DNA of 64,000 nucleotides from Pseudomonas putida. Its GTDB lineage: Bacteria; Pseudomonadota; Gammaproteobacteria; Pseudomonadales; Pseudomonadaceae. The stretch spans positions 62,001-126,000 of the forward strand of contig NZ_JANHLC010000012.1 in assembly GCF_028682395.1 (NCBI RefSeq). Reading direction: 5' to 3'. Below, one piece after another: positions 36,963-46,167 of this stretch; the stretch's first letter is position 1, and the number at the start of each line of letters is the position of its first letter. Below the pieces are notes generated by a model, which saw only the letters and a list, made by a program, of their open reading frames with translations, did no database searches and was not told the DNA's origin. The position numbers were made by a program, and so were the translations under genes.

Positions 36963-39503
36963 ATGATTGTCTGGTTATTGGTGGGACTCGTCGCGGTCCT
37001 GGCCCTGGCGTATCGGCAGGCAACAGCGACCCTGTGGCTGGGGGCGAGCCTGATCTGGCTGGGGGTGGGTTATCTCTTGAACCTGGTGGGCACGCCGGGG
37101 CTGGCCCTCGGGGCGCTGGTTCTGGTACTGCCGGCTTTGATCCTGGCGCTCAAACCGCTGCGCCGCACGTTGCTGAGCCAGCGGGCACTTAAATGGTTCC
37201 GCCAAATCATGCCGGCGATGTCCGACACCGAGCGGGCCGCCATCGAGTCCGGCACCGTCTGGTGGGATGCCGAGCTGTTTAGTGGCAAGCCCGATTGGTC
37301 ACGGCTGCTGGAGGCCGCACCGGCGCGCTTGAGCGCCGAAGAGCAGGCCTTTCTCGACAATGAAACGGAAAAGCTCTGCGATATGGCCAATGACTGGGAA
37401 ACCACTCAGGTCTGGCAGGACCTGTCGCCCCAGGGCTGGCAGTACACCAAGGACGCCGGTTTTCTCGGCATGATCATTCCCAAGGCATACGGCGGCAAGG
37501 GCTTTTCCCACTATGCCCATTCCCAGGTGGTGATGAAGCTGTCGACCCGCTGCTCGGCGGCGGCCATTTCGGTGATGGTGCCCAACTCCCTGGGCCCGGC
37601 CGAATTGTTGCTGCACTACGGCACCGAGGCCCAGCGCCAGCACTATCTGCCGCGCCTGGCGCGCGGCGAGGATATCCCTTGTTTCGCCCTGACCAGCCCC
37701 TATGCCGGTTCCGATGCTGGGGCGATTCCCGACCTGGGCGTGGTCTGCATGGGCCTGCATGACGGCCAGGAAGTGCTGGGTTTCAGCCTGACCTGGGACA
37801 AGCGCTACATCACCCTGGGCCCGATCGCCACGGTACTGGGCCTGGCCTTTCGTGCCGAAGACCCCGATGGGCTGCTAGGCCCGGCCGGCAGCCTGGGCAT
37901 TACCTGTGCGCTGATCCCCACCGACCATCCGGGTGTCGAGACCGGGCGCCGGCACTGGCCGCTCAATGCGGTGTTCCAGAACGGCCCGACCCACGGCAAG
38001 GACGTGTTTATCCCCTTGGAATGGGTGATTGGCGGGCGTGAACAAATCGGTAATGGCTGGCGCATGTTGATGGAGTGCCTGGCGGCTGGCCGGGCGATTT
38101 CCTTGCCCTCGGCCAACGTCGGCATGAGCAAGGTCGCAGTACGCGGCACCAGTGCCTATGCCGCGATGCGCAAGCAGTTCGGCCTGCCTATCGGCCGGTT
38201 CGAAGGCGTGCAGGCGCCATTGGCCCGCATGGCCGGGCATCTGTATGCCTGCGATGCGGTGCGCAAAGTCTCGGTGGCGGCGTTGGACGCGGGCGAGAAG
38301 CCCTCGGTGATTTCCGCCATCGCCAAGTACCACGTGACCGAACGGGCCCGCGTTGTGGTCAACGACGCCATGGATATCGTCGCCGGCAAGGGGATCTGCA
38401 TGGGCCCGAACAACTTCCTCGCGCGCGCCTACCAGCAAAGCCCCATCGCGATCACAGTAGAAGGCGCGAATATCATGACCCGCTGCCTGATCATCTATGG
38501 CCAGGGGCTGATCCGTTGCCATCCCTATGTGCTGCGTGAAATGGAGGCCGCGCGGGCCGAAGGTCGGGAAGGGCTGGTCGCCTTCGACCAGGCCATGTTC
38601 GGCCATATCAGTTTTGTGCTGGCCAACAGTGTCCGTGCGGTGGTCCACGGGCTGACCGGCGGGCGCTTTATCGCGGCACCGAAACAGGCCGATGGTGCGC
38701 TGGCGGGTTACTACCGACAGATCACCCGGCTCTCGGTGGTGCTGGGGCTGATCTCGGATATCTCCATGGGGGTGCTCGGCGGCGCGCTCAAACGCAAGGA
38801 AAGCATCACCGCGCGGCTCGGCGATATCCTGTCCCAGCTGTACATCCTGTCCTGCGTGCTCAAGCGTTTCGAGGACGATGGCCGGCCCCAGGCCGATCTA
38901 CCTCTGGTGCACTGGGCCGCCCAGGATGCACTGCTGCGGGCCCATGAAGCCCTGGCCGAAACACTCGACAACTACCCGTCGAAAGCGGCTGCTCGCCTCC
39001 TGCGCGGGTTAACCTTTCCATTCGGCATGCCCCAGCGCAAGCCCTCGGATCGCCTGCTGGGCGAGATCGCCACCTTGGTCCAGAGCCATGGCGACAGCCG
39101 CGATCGGCTACTGGCCGACTCCTATATGCCGCAACCGGATGTCGACAAACTGGCCTATGGCGAGCTGGCGTTTCGCTTGCTGCCCCAGGTCGAACTGATC
39201 GAGGTCCGGCTCAAGGCCGCCGTGAAGCAGGGGCAGATCGAGCCCTTGCCGATCTCCACGGCGGCGTTCGTGACCTGGCGGGTCAAGGCGCGTGCCTTGG
39301 GGCTGATCAGCGAAGACGACGAACAACTGCTGGGCCGATATGTGGAATACGGCGATCACGCGATCCAGGTCGACGACTTCCCCCAGGACTTCGGCCTGCT
39401 CGAAGCCCTGCAACAGCGCCAGCAGTACCACGATGGCAAGGGCGCACGGCGCCGGGCCAGCCGTGAGGCGGACAAACCCCTGGCCAATGACAGTGCGCTG
39501 TGA
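36963..39503 (+). CDS. fadE: Large FadE-type acyl-CoA dehydrogenase
   Basis: 846 residues, close to E. coli FadE (about 814). Two N-terminal transmembrane helices (about residues 2-18 and 25-62) anchor it, then an acyl-CoA dehydrogenase core starts near residue 120 (DLSPQGWQYTKDAGFLGMIIPKAYGG, CFALTSPYAGSDAG). A C-terminal FadE-specific domain follows. It catalyses the first, FAD-dependent oxidation of acyl-CoA. It is the first gene of the fadE-fabG-maoC-thiolase-fadD operon, with an AGAGG ribosome site. Confidence 0.94.
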   Translation: MIVWLLVGLVAVLALAYRQATATLWLGASLIWLGVGYLLNLVGTPGLALGALVLVLPALILALKPLRRTLLSQRALKWFRQIMPAMSDTERAAIESGTVWWDAELFSGKPDWSRLLEAAPARLSAEEQAFLDNETEKLCDMANDWETTQVWQDLSPQGWQYTKDAGFLGMIIPKAYGGKGFSHYAHSQVVMKLSTRCSAAAISVMVPNSLGPAELLLHYGTEAQRQHYLPRLARGEDIPCFALTSPYAGSDAGAIPDLGVVCMGLHDGQEVLGFSLTWDKRYITLGPIATVLGLAFRAEDPDGLLGPAGSLGITCALIPTDHPGVETGRRHWPLNAVFQNGPTHGKDVFIPLEWVIGGREQIGNGWRMLMECLAAGRAISLPSANVGMSKVAVRGTSAYAAMRKQFGLPIGRFEGVQAPLARMAGHLYACDAVRKVSVAALDAGEKPSVISAIAKYHVTERARVVVNDAMDIVAGKGICMGPNNFLARAYQQSPIAITVEGANIMTRCLIIYGQGLIRCHPYVLREMEAARAEGREGLVAFDQAMFGHISFVLANSVRAVVHGLTGGRFIAAPKQADGALAGYYRQITRLSVVLGLISDISMGVLGGALKRKESITARLGDILSQLYILSCVLKRFEDDGRPQADLPLVHWAAQDALLRAHEALAETLDNYPSKAAARLLRGLTFPFGMPQRKPSDRLLGEIATLVQSHGDSRDRLLADSYMPQPDVDKLAYGELAFRLLPQVELIEVRLKAAVKQGQIEPLPISTAAFVTWRVKARALGLISEDDEQLLGRYVEYGDHAIQVDDFPQDFGLLEALQQRQQYHDGKGARRRASREADKPLANDSAL

Positions 39504-39533
39504 CCGCAGCCTGACTTCTATCGGAATGGATTT

Positions 39534-40886
39534 ATGACCGACGCTTATCTTTCCTTCGTCAATTCCCCGTGGGGGCGCTGGCTGGCCCGCACGGCCGGGC
39601 TGCCACAGCCCTTGCCCCTGCAGCGTCATCGTCAGGGCCAGCAGGCCTTGGGGGCCAACCCGGTGGTACTCGGTGGTGCGGCCCAGGGCCGCCTGCTGGG
39701 TGAGTTGCAGCGCATTTTCGCCGCCACCGACACCGTGGCCGCCCAACCGGCTAGCCCCGAGGCACCGTCCACGGTCAAGGTCCAGGGCCTGGTGTTCGAT
39801 GCCACGGGGCTGGCCGATATCGCCCAACTGGACGAGCTGTACCGGTTCTTCCACGCCAACGTGCGCAGGCTCACTGCCCATGGGCGGGTGGTGGTGCTGG
39901 CGACGCCCCCGGAGCAGTGCCGCGATCTGCCGCACGCCACTGTGCAGCGTGCGCTGGAAGGCTTTGTCCGCTCCCTGGGCAAGGAGCTGCGCCGGGCAAT
40001 CACCGCGCAACTGATTTATGTCGAGCCTGGGGCCGAGGCGGAAATGGACAGCACGCTGCGCTTTTTCCTGTCGCGGCGCTCGGCCTATGTGTCCGGGCAA
40101 GTGATCCGTATTGGCGAGCCGGTGGATGCGCCCCACGACCCCAGCTGGGAGCGGCCACTGGCCGGGCGTCGGGCGCTGGTGACCGGCGCCTGTCGGGGCA
40201 TTGGCCTGGCAATCGCCCAGGTGCTGGCCCGCGACGGCGCCCAGGTGGTTTGCCTCGACGTGCCGCAGCATGCCGACGCCCTGCAGCAGGCGGCCCAGTC
40301 GGTGGGCGGCACGCCCCTGGCCATGGATATCTGCGCGGCGGATGCGAGCAAGCGGTTACTGGAGTTTGTCGGCCAGCACGGCGCCTTCGACCTGGTGGTG
40401 CACAACGCCGGGATTACCCAGGACAAGACCCTGGCGAAAATGACCGAAGCGGCCTGGCGTCAGGTACTGGCGGTCAATCTACAAGCCCCGCTTGAACTGA
40501 GCCTGGCGCTGCTCGAAGGCCAGGGCCTGCTGCCGGGCGGGAGAATCGTGTGCGTGTCATCGATCTCCGGGATTGCTGGCAATCTGGGCCAGAGCAATTA
40601 CGCGACCTCCAAGGCCGGGGTCATTGGCCTGGTCCAGGGCCTGGCACCTCTGGCGGCCCGCCAGCAGGTCACGGTCAATGCGGTGGCGCCGGGCTTTATT
40701 GAAACCCAGATGACCGCCAGGATTCCGCTACTGATCCGCGAAGCGGGACGACGGATGAATGCCATGTCCCAGGGCGGGCAGGCGGTGGATGTCGCCGAAA
40801 CCATTGCCTGGCTGGCGCATCCGGCGTCGGGCGGGATCAATGGCCAGGTGGTACGCGTGTGCGGGCAAAGCCTGCTGGGAGCCTGA
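39534..40886 (+). CDS. FabG4-like high-molecular-weight 3-oxoacyl reductase
   Basis: 450 residues, roughly twice as long as a normal FabG. Residues 1 to about 205 are a degenerate Rossmann-like domain lacking the Gly-rich motif. Residues from about 210 form a catalytic SDR domain with VTGACRGIGLAIA, VHNAGITQDKTLAKM and the active-site ISGIAGNLGQSNYATSK (Tyr356, Lys360). This is the architecture of FabG4 (M. tuberculosis Rv0242c). It interconverts 3-oxoacyl and (R)-3-hydroxyacyl thioesters. Beside FadE, a MaoC hydratase and a thiolase it should act in beta-oxidation on CoA esters, not in fatty-acid synthesis. Confidence 0.9.
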   Translation: MTDAYLSFVNSPWGRWLARTAGLPQPLPLQRHRQGQQALGANPVVLGGAAQGRLLGELQRIFAATDTVAAQPASPEAPSTVKVQGLVFDATGLADIAQLDELYRFFHANVRRLTAHGRVVVLATPPEQCRDLPHATVQRALEGFVRSLGKELRRAITAQLIYVEPGAEAEMDSTLRFFLSRRSAYVSGQVIRIGEPVDAPHDPSWERPLAGRRALVTGACRGIGLAIAQVLARDGAQVVCLDVPQHADALQQAAQSVGGTPLAMDICAADASKRLLEFVGQHGAFDLVVHNAGITQDKTLAKMTEAAWRQVLAVNLQAPLELSLALLEGQGLLPGGRIVCVSSISGIAGNLGQSNYATSKAGVIGLVQGLAPLAARQQVTVNAVAPGFIETQMTARIPLLIREAGRRMNAMSQGGQAVDVAETIAWLAHPASGGINGQVVRVCGQSLLGA

Positions 40887-40889
40887 TTC

Positions 40890-41783
40890 GTGAGCCATGA
40901 AGCCCTGATGCGGATCATCGATCCTGCGCCGTCGCGTAGCCGTTTGCTGCTCGATGGCGTGCGCAGCCTGCGCAAACCCAAGCCGCCGGCAGCGCCGGTG
41001 CTGCCCGGCGAGCGTCTGGTACGCCCGGCCGTGGCGCTGGACGCGACGGCCATCGCCGAATACGCCGAGATCTGCGGTTATCGCCATGAGCACGGCGTGC
41101 CGTTGGCCTTTCCCCATCAATTGGCCTTTCCCTTGCACCTGCTGTTGCTGACCGCGCGTTCGTTTCCCTATCCGGCCAGCGGCATGGTCCATCTGGCCAA
41201 CCATATCCGCCAGTACCGGCGGTTGAGCGCCGGTCAGGCGCTGCGCCTGGAAGTGTATGCCGAGCGCTGGGTTGCCCATCCCAAGGGGCAGGCGCTGAGT
41301 ATCGCGACCCGGGCCATCAGCGATGGCGCGCTGGTGTGGGAGAGCGACAGCCTGTACCTGCGCCGGGGCGTGGCGGCACCGGTGGGCGAGCCCTGGAACG
41401 CCGGCCTGGACAGCCCCGCTGGGCTTATGCAGCGGACCCAGCGCTGGACGCTGCCGGCCGACCTGGGGCGGCGTTTTGCCCGGGTCAGCGGTGATTTCAA
41501 CCCTATCCATACGTCGCGCCTGGGCGCGCGGTTTTTCGGCTTTCGTTCGGCCATTGCCCATGGCATGTGGACGCTGGGCCGGGCCCTGGCCGCCCAACAG
41601 CCACCGCGGGCGCTAGACGCCGCCGAGTTGCAGTGCGAGTTCAAGCTGCCTATCCACCTGCCGGGCGAAGTCGCCTTGTGGCGCGTACCGGCCGGTGGTC
41701 CACGGCAGTTTTTTGAAGTGCGCGACCGTACGGGCGAACGACCGCATATGCGCGGCCTGTTTATCTGGGGAACCCCGTTATGA
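40890..41783 (+). CDS. MaoC-family (R)-enoyl-CoA hydratase, HtdX-like
   Basis: 297 residues with a double hot-dog layout. The second half carries hydratase motif 2 in FARVSGDFNPIHTSRLGARFFGFRSAIAHGMW, where Asp and His of the DxNPIH motif are the catalytic pair. These enzymes hydrate trans-2-enoyl-CoA to (R)-3-hydroxyacyl-CoA, matching the stereochemistry of the preceding FabG4-like protein. It starts with GTG at 40890, three bases after the fabG stop, preceded by GGGAG. Its stop overlaps the thiolase ATG (ATGA). Confidence 0.9.
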   Translation: MSHEALMRIIDPAPSRSRLLLDGVRSLRKPKPPAAPVLPGERLVRPAVALDATAIAEYAEICGYRHEHGVPLAFPHQLAFPLHLLLLTARSFPYPASGMVHLANHIRQYRRLSAGQALRLEVYAERWVAHPKGQALSIATRAISDGALVWESDSLYLRRGVAAPVGEPWNAGLDSPAGLMQRTQRWTLPADLGRRFARVSGDFNPIHTSRLGARFFGFRSAIAHGMWTLGRALAAQQPPRALDAAELQCEFKLPIHLPGEVALWRVPAGGPRQFFEVRDRTGERPHMRGLFIWGTPL

Positions 41784-43078
41784 GCCAATACAGCTTTACC
41801 CCCGCGCCGGTCCGGCGCGTGGCCATTGTGGGCGGTAATCGCATCCCGTTCGCCCGCTCCAACGGCGTGTATGCCCAAGACAGCAATCAGGATTTGCTGG
41901 TCGCCGCGCTGCAAGGCCTGGTCGACCGTTACCAGTTGCATGGCCAGCGCCTGGGCGAATTTGCCGCTGGCGCGGTGATCAAGCATTCGCGTGATTTCAA
42001 CCTGGCCCGTGAAACCCTGTTGTCCACCACCTTGGCCCCCCAGACCCCGGCCTATGATGTACAGCAAGCCTGTGGCACGGGGCTGGAAGCGGCCCTGCTG
42101 GTGGCCAATAAAATTGCCCTGGGGCAGATCGAGGTAGGCATCGCCGGCGGCGCCGACACCACCTCCGACGCGCCTATCGGCATCAACGAGCAGTTGCGCA
42201 AGACCCTGCTGCGGGCCAACCGGGCCAAGGGCACGCTGGCCAAGGTCCGCAGTCTGCTGGGCGCGCGTCCGGGCATGCTGTTTAAACCCTTGCTGCCCCG
42301 CAATGGCGAGCCCCGCACCGGGCTGTCCATGGGCGAGCATTGCGAAGCCATGGCCCAGCGTTGGCAGATCCGCCGCCTGGCCCAGGACGAATTGACCCTG
42401 GCGAGCCATCAGCGCCTGGACGCGGCGTACCGCCGGGGCTTTTTCGATGATCTGGTAACGCCCTATCGCGGGTTGGGCCGCGACAACAATCTGCGTGCCG
42501 ATGCCAGCCTGGAAAAGCTCGCGGGCCTGGCCCCGGCCTATGACCGGCGCAATGGCACCCTCAGCGCCGGGAACTCGACCCCACTGACCGACGGCGCCTC
42601 CGTGGTACTGCTGGCCAGCGAGGACTGGGCGGCGGCGCGTAATTTGCCAGTCTGGGCGTACCTGCGCACCGGCGAGACCGCTGCGGTGGATTTTGTCGAT
42701 GGCAGCGAAGGGCTGCTGATGGCCCCGGCGTATGCCGTGCCCCGCATGTTGGCCCGCGAAGGGCTGGGCTTTGCCGACTTCGACTTCTTCGAGATTCACG
42801 AAGCGTTTGCCGCCCAGGCGCTCTGCACGCTCAAGGCCTGGGAAGACCCCGACTATTGCCGCGACCAACTCGGGCTGGAGCAACCCCTGGGACCGATCGA
42901 CCGCGCCAAGCTCAACGTCAATGGTGGTTCCCTGGCCTGCGGGCATCCGTTTGCGGCCACGGGCGGGCGCCAATTGGCGAGCCTGGCCCGGGCGATCCAC
43001 GAACGCGGAGGCGGGCGCGGGCTGATTTCCATCTGTGCTGCCGGCGGGTTGGGCGTGACCGCCATCGTCGAAAAATAA
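41780..43078 (+). CDS. Acetyl-CoA acyltransferase (beta-oxidation thiolase)
   Basis: 432 residues. The nucleophile Cys98 lies in YDVQQACGTGLEA, the C-terminal Cys387/His389 in NVNGGSLACGHPFAATGGR, and the second His in FFEIHEAFAAQA. The length fits the FadI/FadA2 branch more than the 390-residue FadA branch. It cleaves 3-ketoacyl-CoA to acetyl-CoA and a shortened acyl-CoA. It is translationally coupled to the MaoC gene by ATGA and followed after 23 bp by fadD. Confidence 0.94.
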   Translation: MSQYSFTPAPVRRVAIVGGNRIPFARSNGVYAQDSNQDLLVAALQGLVDRYQLHGQRLGEFAAGAVIKHSRDFNLARETLLSTTLAPQTPAYDVQQACGTGLEAALLVANKIALGQIEVGIAGGADTTSDAPIGINEQLRKTLLRANRAKGTLAKVRSLLGARPGMLFKPLLPRNGEPRTGLSMGEHCEAMAQRWQIRRLAQDELTLASHQRLDAAYRRGFFDDLVTPYRGLGRDNNLRADASLEKLAGLAPAYDRRNGTLSAGNSTPLTDGASVVLLASEDWAAARNLPVWAYLRTGETAAVDFVDGSEGLLMAPAYAVPRMLAREGLGFADFDFFEIHEAFAAQALCTLKAWEDPDYCRDQLGLEQPLGPIDRAKLNVNGGSLACGHPFAATGGRQLASLARAIHERGGGRGLISICAAGGLGVTAIVEK

Positions 43079-43101
43079 AACAACAATAAGGAAATGAGCC
43101 C

Positions 43102-44808
43102 ATGAGTGTCGCCAATCTGCATACCGTCGAACGTCGCTGGCTGGACGCCTACATGCCCGGCGTGCCGGCGGATATCGAGGCCGAGATCGAGCGTTATCCA
43201 TCGCTGCGCGAAGTGTTTCTCGAACACCTGCTCAAGTACCGTGATCGCACGGCCTACGTCAGTATCGGCACCGAAATGGGCTACGCCCAATGGCAGGATC
43301 GCGCCTTTGCCTTTGCCGCTTGGTTGCAGGCCAAGGGCGTGAAGAAGGGCGATCGCGTGGCGTTGATGATGCCCAATTGCTTGCAGTATCCGATCTGCCT
43401 GCTGGGCACGATCCTGGCCGGTGCCGTGGTGGTCAACGTCAACCCGCTGTACACCGCCCATGAGCTGCGACATTTGCTCAAGGACAGCGGGGCGCAGACC
43501 CTGGTGATCTTCGAAAATTTTGCCCACACCCTCGAAGTGGCCCTGGAAGGGCGCAGGCTGGAAAATATCGTGATCGCCGCCATTGGCGATCTGCTGGGGA
43601 CCTTCAAGGGCGCTGCACTGAACTTTGCCTTGCGCCATGTGCAAAAGCAGGTGCCGCGTTTCGACCTGCCCACGGCGCTGCGCTTTCCCTCGGTGCTCAA
43701 GCAGGGGCACAAGCTGGACTATCGTCCGGTGCCCTTGGATCGTGAGGACCTGGCATTTCTGCAATACACCGGCGGTACCACCGGCGACGCCAAGGGCGCC
43801 ATGCTCAGCCACCGCAATATCCTCGCCAACCTGATGCAAGCCAAGGCCTGGGTCGGCGATCAGCTCGACGAGAGCGGCCAGGAGACTAATGTCACGCTGC
43901 TGCCGCTGTACCACGTGCTATCGCTGACGGTGAATTGCCTGATGTTCATGTGCCTGGGCGGGCGCAATATCCTGATTGCCAACCCACGGGACGTGGCGCG
44001 GGTGCAGATGATCCTGCGCAAGGAGCGCTTCAATGGCATTGTCGGGGTCAACACCCTGTTCAATGGCTTGCTGGAGAACGATGAGTTCCGCGCCCGGGAC
44101 TTTTCCCAACTGAAACTGGCCATTGCCGGCGGCATGGCCACCCACACCGCCGTGGCCAAGCGTTGGCAGCAAGTGACCGGTGTTCCGATTATCGAGGGCT
44201 ATGGCCTGACGGAATGCTCGCCGGTGGTGAGTATTAGCCCTATCGATATCAAGCGCATGCGCGAAGGGGAGTTCACCGGAACCATCGGCGTGCCGCTACC
44301 CTCGACCTGGGTGCGCTTTATGGGCGAGGACGGTCAGTTGGTCGGGATTGGCGAGGAGGGCGAATTGCAGGTCCGTGGCCCCCAGGTGATGCAGGGCTAC
44401 TGGCAGAAACCGCAAGAGACCGCCCAGGTGCTCGACCGCCACGGCTGGTTGTCCACCGGCGATATTGGGGTGATGGATGAGCGCGGCTTTATTCGCCTGG
44501 TCGACCGCAAGAAGGACATGATTCTGGTCTCGGGTTTCAACGTCTATCCCAATGAAATCGAGAACGTGGTGGCCCTGCATCCCGGCGTGGCGGAAGTGGC
44601 GGCGATTGGTATCGAAGACATGGCCGCGGGCGAACGGGTGAAGATCATCGTGGTACGCAAAGACCCGAACCTGACGGAGGCGCAACTGCTGGCTCACTGC
44701 CGTGAATACCTGACGGGCTACAAAGTGCCGAGGGTGGTGGAATTCCGCACCGAAGAACTGCCGAAAACCACGGTTGGCAAGGTCCTGCGCCGAGCGCTGC
44801 GCGACTGA
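43102..44808 (+). CDS. fadD: Long-chain fatty acid--CoA ligase
   Basis: 568 residues, the FadD type (E. coli FadD 561). It has the AMP-binding signature LQYTGGTTGDAKGAMLSHRN (from about residue 220), YGLTECSP (A5 region) and LVDRKKDMILVSGFNVYPNEIE near the C-terminus. The terminal Lys is in LPKTTVGKVLRR. It activates fatty acids, for example those from alkane oxidation or ester hydrolysis, for the upstream enzymes. It is the last gene of the five-gene operon, with a ribosome site AATAAGGA. Confidence 0.95.
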   Translation: MSVANLHTVERRWLDAYMPGVPADIEAEIERYPSLREVFLEHLLKYRDRTAYVSIGTEMGYAQWQDRAFAFAAWLQAKGVKKGDRVALMMPNCLQYPICLLGTILAGAVVVNVNPLYTAHELRHLLKDSGAQTLVIFENFAHTLEVALEGRRLENIVIAAIGDLLGTFKGAALNFALRHVQKQVPRFDLPTALRFPSVLKQGHKLDYRPVPLDREDLAFLQYTGGTTGDAKGAMLSHRNILANLMQAKAWVGDQLDESGQETNVTLLPLYHVLSLTVNCLMFMCLGGRNILIANPRDVARVQMILRKERFNGIVGVNTLFNGLLENDEFRARDFSQLKLAIAGGMATHTAVAKRWQQVTGVPIIEGYGLTECSPVVSISPIDIKRMREGEFTGTIGVPLPSTWVRFMGEDGQLVGIGEEGELQVRGPQVMQGYWQKPQETAQVLDRHGWLSTGDIGVMDERGFIRLVDRKKDMILVSGFNVYPNEIENVVALHPGVAEVAAIGIEDMAAGERVKIIVVRKDPNLTEAQLLAHCREYLTGYKVPRVVEFRTEELPKTTVGKVLRRALRD

Positions 44809-44823
44809 GTGGCCCCCTGTAGG

Positions 44824-44854
44824 CGCGGGCGCTGTTGTGACGTCAACGCCCGCG
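44824..44854. terminator. Hairpin between convergent fadD and exporter genes
   Basis: CGCGGGCG / CGCCCGCG, an 8-bp GC stem with a 15-nt interior that itself contains TTG..CAA. It sits between two converging operons and may terminate both, or may be a degenerate REP-like element (GTAGG before it and CCTAC after it form an outer inverted repeat). Confidence 0.45.
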
Positions 44855-44898
44855 TCGAGGGGACCTTGCCCGCCCCCGCAACCTACGGGCCTGGCGCT

Positions 44899-46167
44899 TC
44901 AGTCGGCTAACCGCACCAGCCCCGGCCCGAGCCCGAACACTTCGACGCCCGCCGCCGTCGACTGGCCGGTGGTCACGGTTATCCGCTGCGACGGTTGCTG
45001 CGCCGTTGCCCGGTATTCAATCTGTAATCCCTTATCCGTGCGCTGGATGGCTTCGGCCGGCACGACGATTGCCTGGTCATTGCGGTAGGTGACGATGGTC
45101 AGCCGCGCGCTCATGCCCAGGCGCACCCGCTTCATCTGCTCGGCACTGAGCCTGGGAATCGACAGGGTGACCGGGAACTGGGCGCTGCCCCCGGGTGTGT
45201 CACCGGGCAGGGCCAGGCTGCTGACGATCTCGACCGAGCCATTGAGGCGCTCACCGTCAAAGCCGTCGCCCAGTACTTCTACCGTCTGGCCCTGGTGCAG
45301 TTGGTTGATGTCCAGCTCGGAGACCCGGGCGACGATTTTCAGTTGCTCAATGCTCGACAGGCCAAACAGCACTTGGCCCTGGCTGACCTTGCTGCCGGCC
45401 TGGATCGGCGCCGTCGGGGCGCTACCGGCCCCGGCCTGGTTGGCGCCCGGGGCCGGTACCACGATGCCGGAAAACGGCGCGAGCAGGTCCTTGCCATCCA
45501 GTAGCTTGTGCAGCGCATCGTATTTGACGGTGGCGTTGGCCAACTCCATCTCGGCGATCTGCCGGTACTCGCCCTGGCCCTGGTCAATCGCCTGTTGCAA
45601 CTCGATCTGGGCGGCGCCCAGATCGATGTGCTGACTACGGCTCTGTTGCTCCAGCTCATCGAGTTCATTGCGCGGGATAATGCCGCGGCTGTAGAGCGTG
45701 CGACTTTCTGCCAGCCGACGCTCCACGTTGCGCAAGGACATCTCGGTGGTGCGCAGGGTCCGGCGGGCTCGCGCGACCTGAGGGCCGTTCAGCCAATCCT
45801 GCATCTCGCGCACGGTGCGCCGGGCCTTGAGTTGGGTGGAAAGGGCGTCGCGCAACTGCACTTCGAGCAAGGCCGGGTCCATGCGCAGCAGCGGTTGCCC
45901 GGCTTCGACGCGTTGCCCCAGTTCCACCAGCTTGTCCTGCACATTGCCATCGAAGGGGGCGGTGAGGGTGATGGTCTTCTCGGGCTCGATCTTGCCCACC
46001 AGGCCAATCTGGTGAACCAGCGGATCGGCATTGACCGTCAGCCAACGTTGCGCGTGCGGCGAACTGTCGGCGGGACTGCGGTAGCTGAAGACCACCACGC
46101 CCGCGACGACCAGGACCATCAGGGCGCAGGCGCCCTGCACGCGGCGTTTACGTTTATCAGAAGTCAT
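44899..46167 (-). CDS. HlyD/MacA-type periplasmic adaptor of ABC exporter
   Basis: 422 residues. One N-terminal membrane helix (about residues 13-30, ACALMVLVVAGVVVFSY) is followed by a lipoyl half-motif around KTITLTAPFDGNVQDKLVELGQ. A long coiled-coil (about 90-220) and barrel domain come next, ending in VIVPAEAIQRTDK. This is the membrane-fusion protein joining an inner-membrane MacB-like pump to a TolC-type channel. It overlaps the end of the TolC-like gene by 11 bases and is the last gene of the exporter operon. Confidence 0.92.
   Translation of the reverse strand: MTSDKRKRRVQGACALMVLVVAGVVVFSYRSPADSSPHAQRWLTVNADPLVHQIGLVGKIEPEKTITLTAPFDGNVQDKLVELGQRVEAGQPLLRMDPALLEVQLRDALSTQLKARRTVREMQDWLNGPQVARARRTLRTTEMSLRNVERRLAESRTLYSRGIIPRNELDELEQQSRSQHIDLGAAQIELQQAIDQGQGEYRQIAEMELANATVKYDALHKLLDGKDLLAPFSGIVVPAPGANQAGAGSAPTAPIQAGSKVSQGQVLFGLSSIEQLKIVARVSELDINQLHQGQTVEVLGDGFDGERLNGSVEIVSSLALPGDTPGGSAQFPVTLSIPRLSAEQMKRVRLGMSARLTIVTYRNDQAIVVPAEAIQRTDKGLQIEYRATAQQPSQRITVTTGQSTAAGVEVFGLGPGLVRLAD

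Noticed and set aside
41234-43201. 655-codon minus-strand frame opposite maoC and the thiolase
   Set aside because: Both plus-strand genes have full catalytic motifs. The minus frame spans two genes, has no ribosome site and is Gln/Gly/Ala/Arg-rich, which is typical of antisense shadows.
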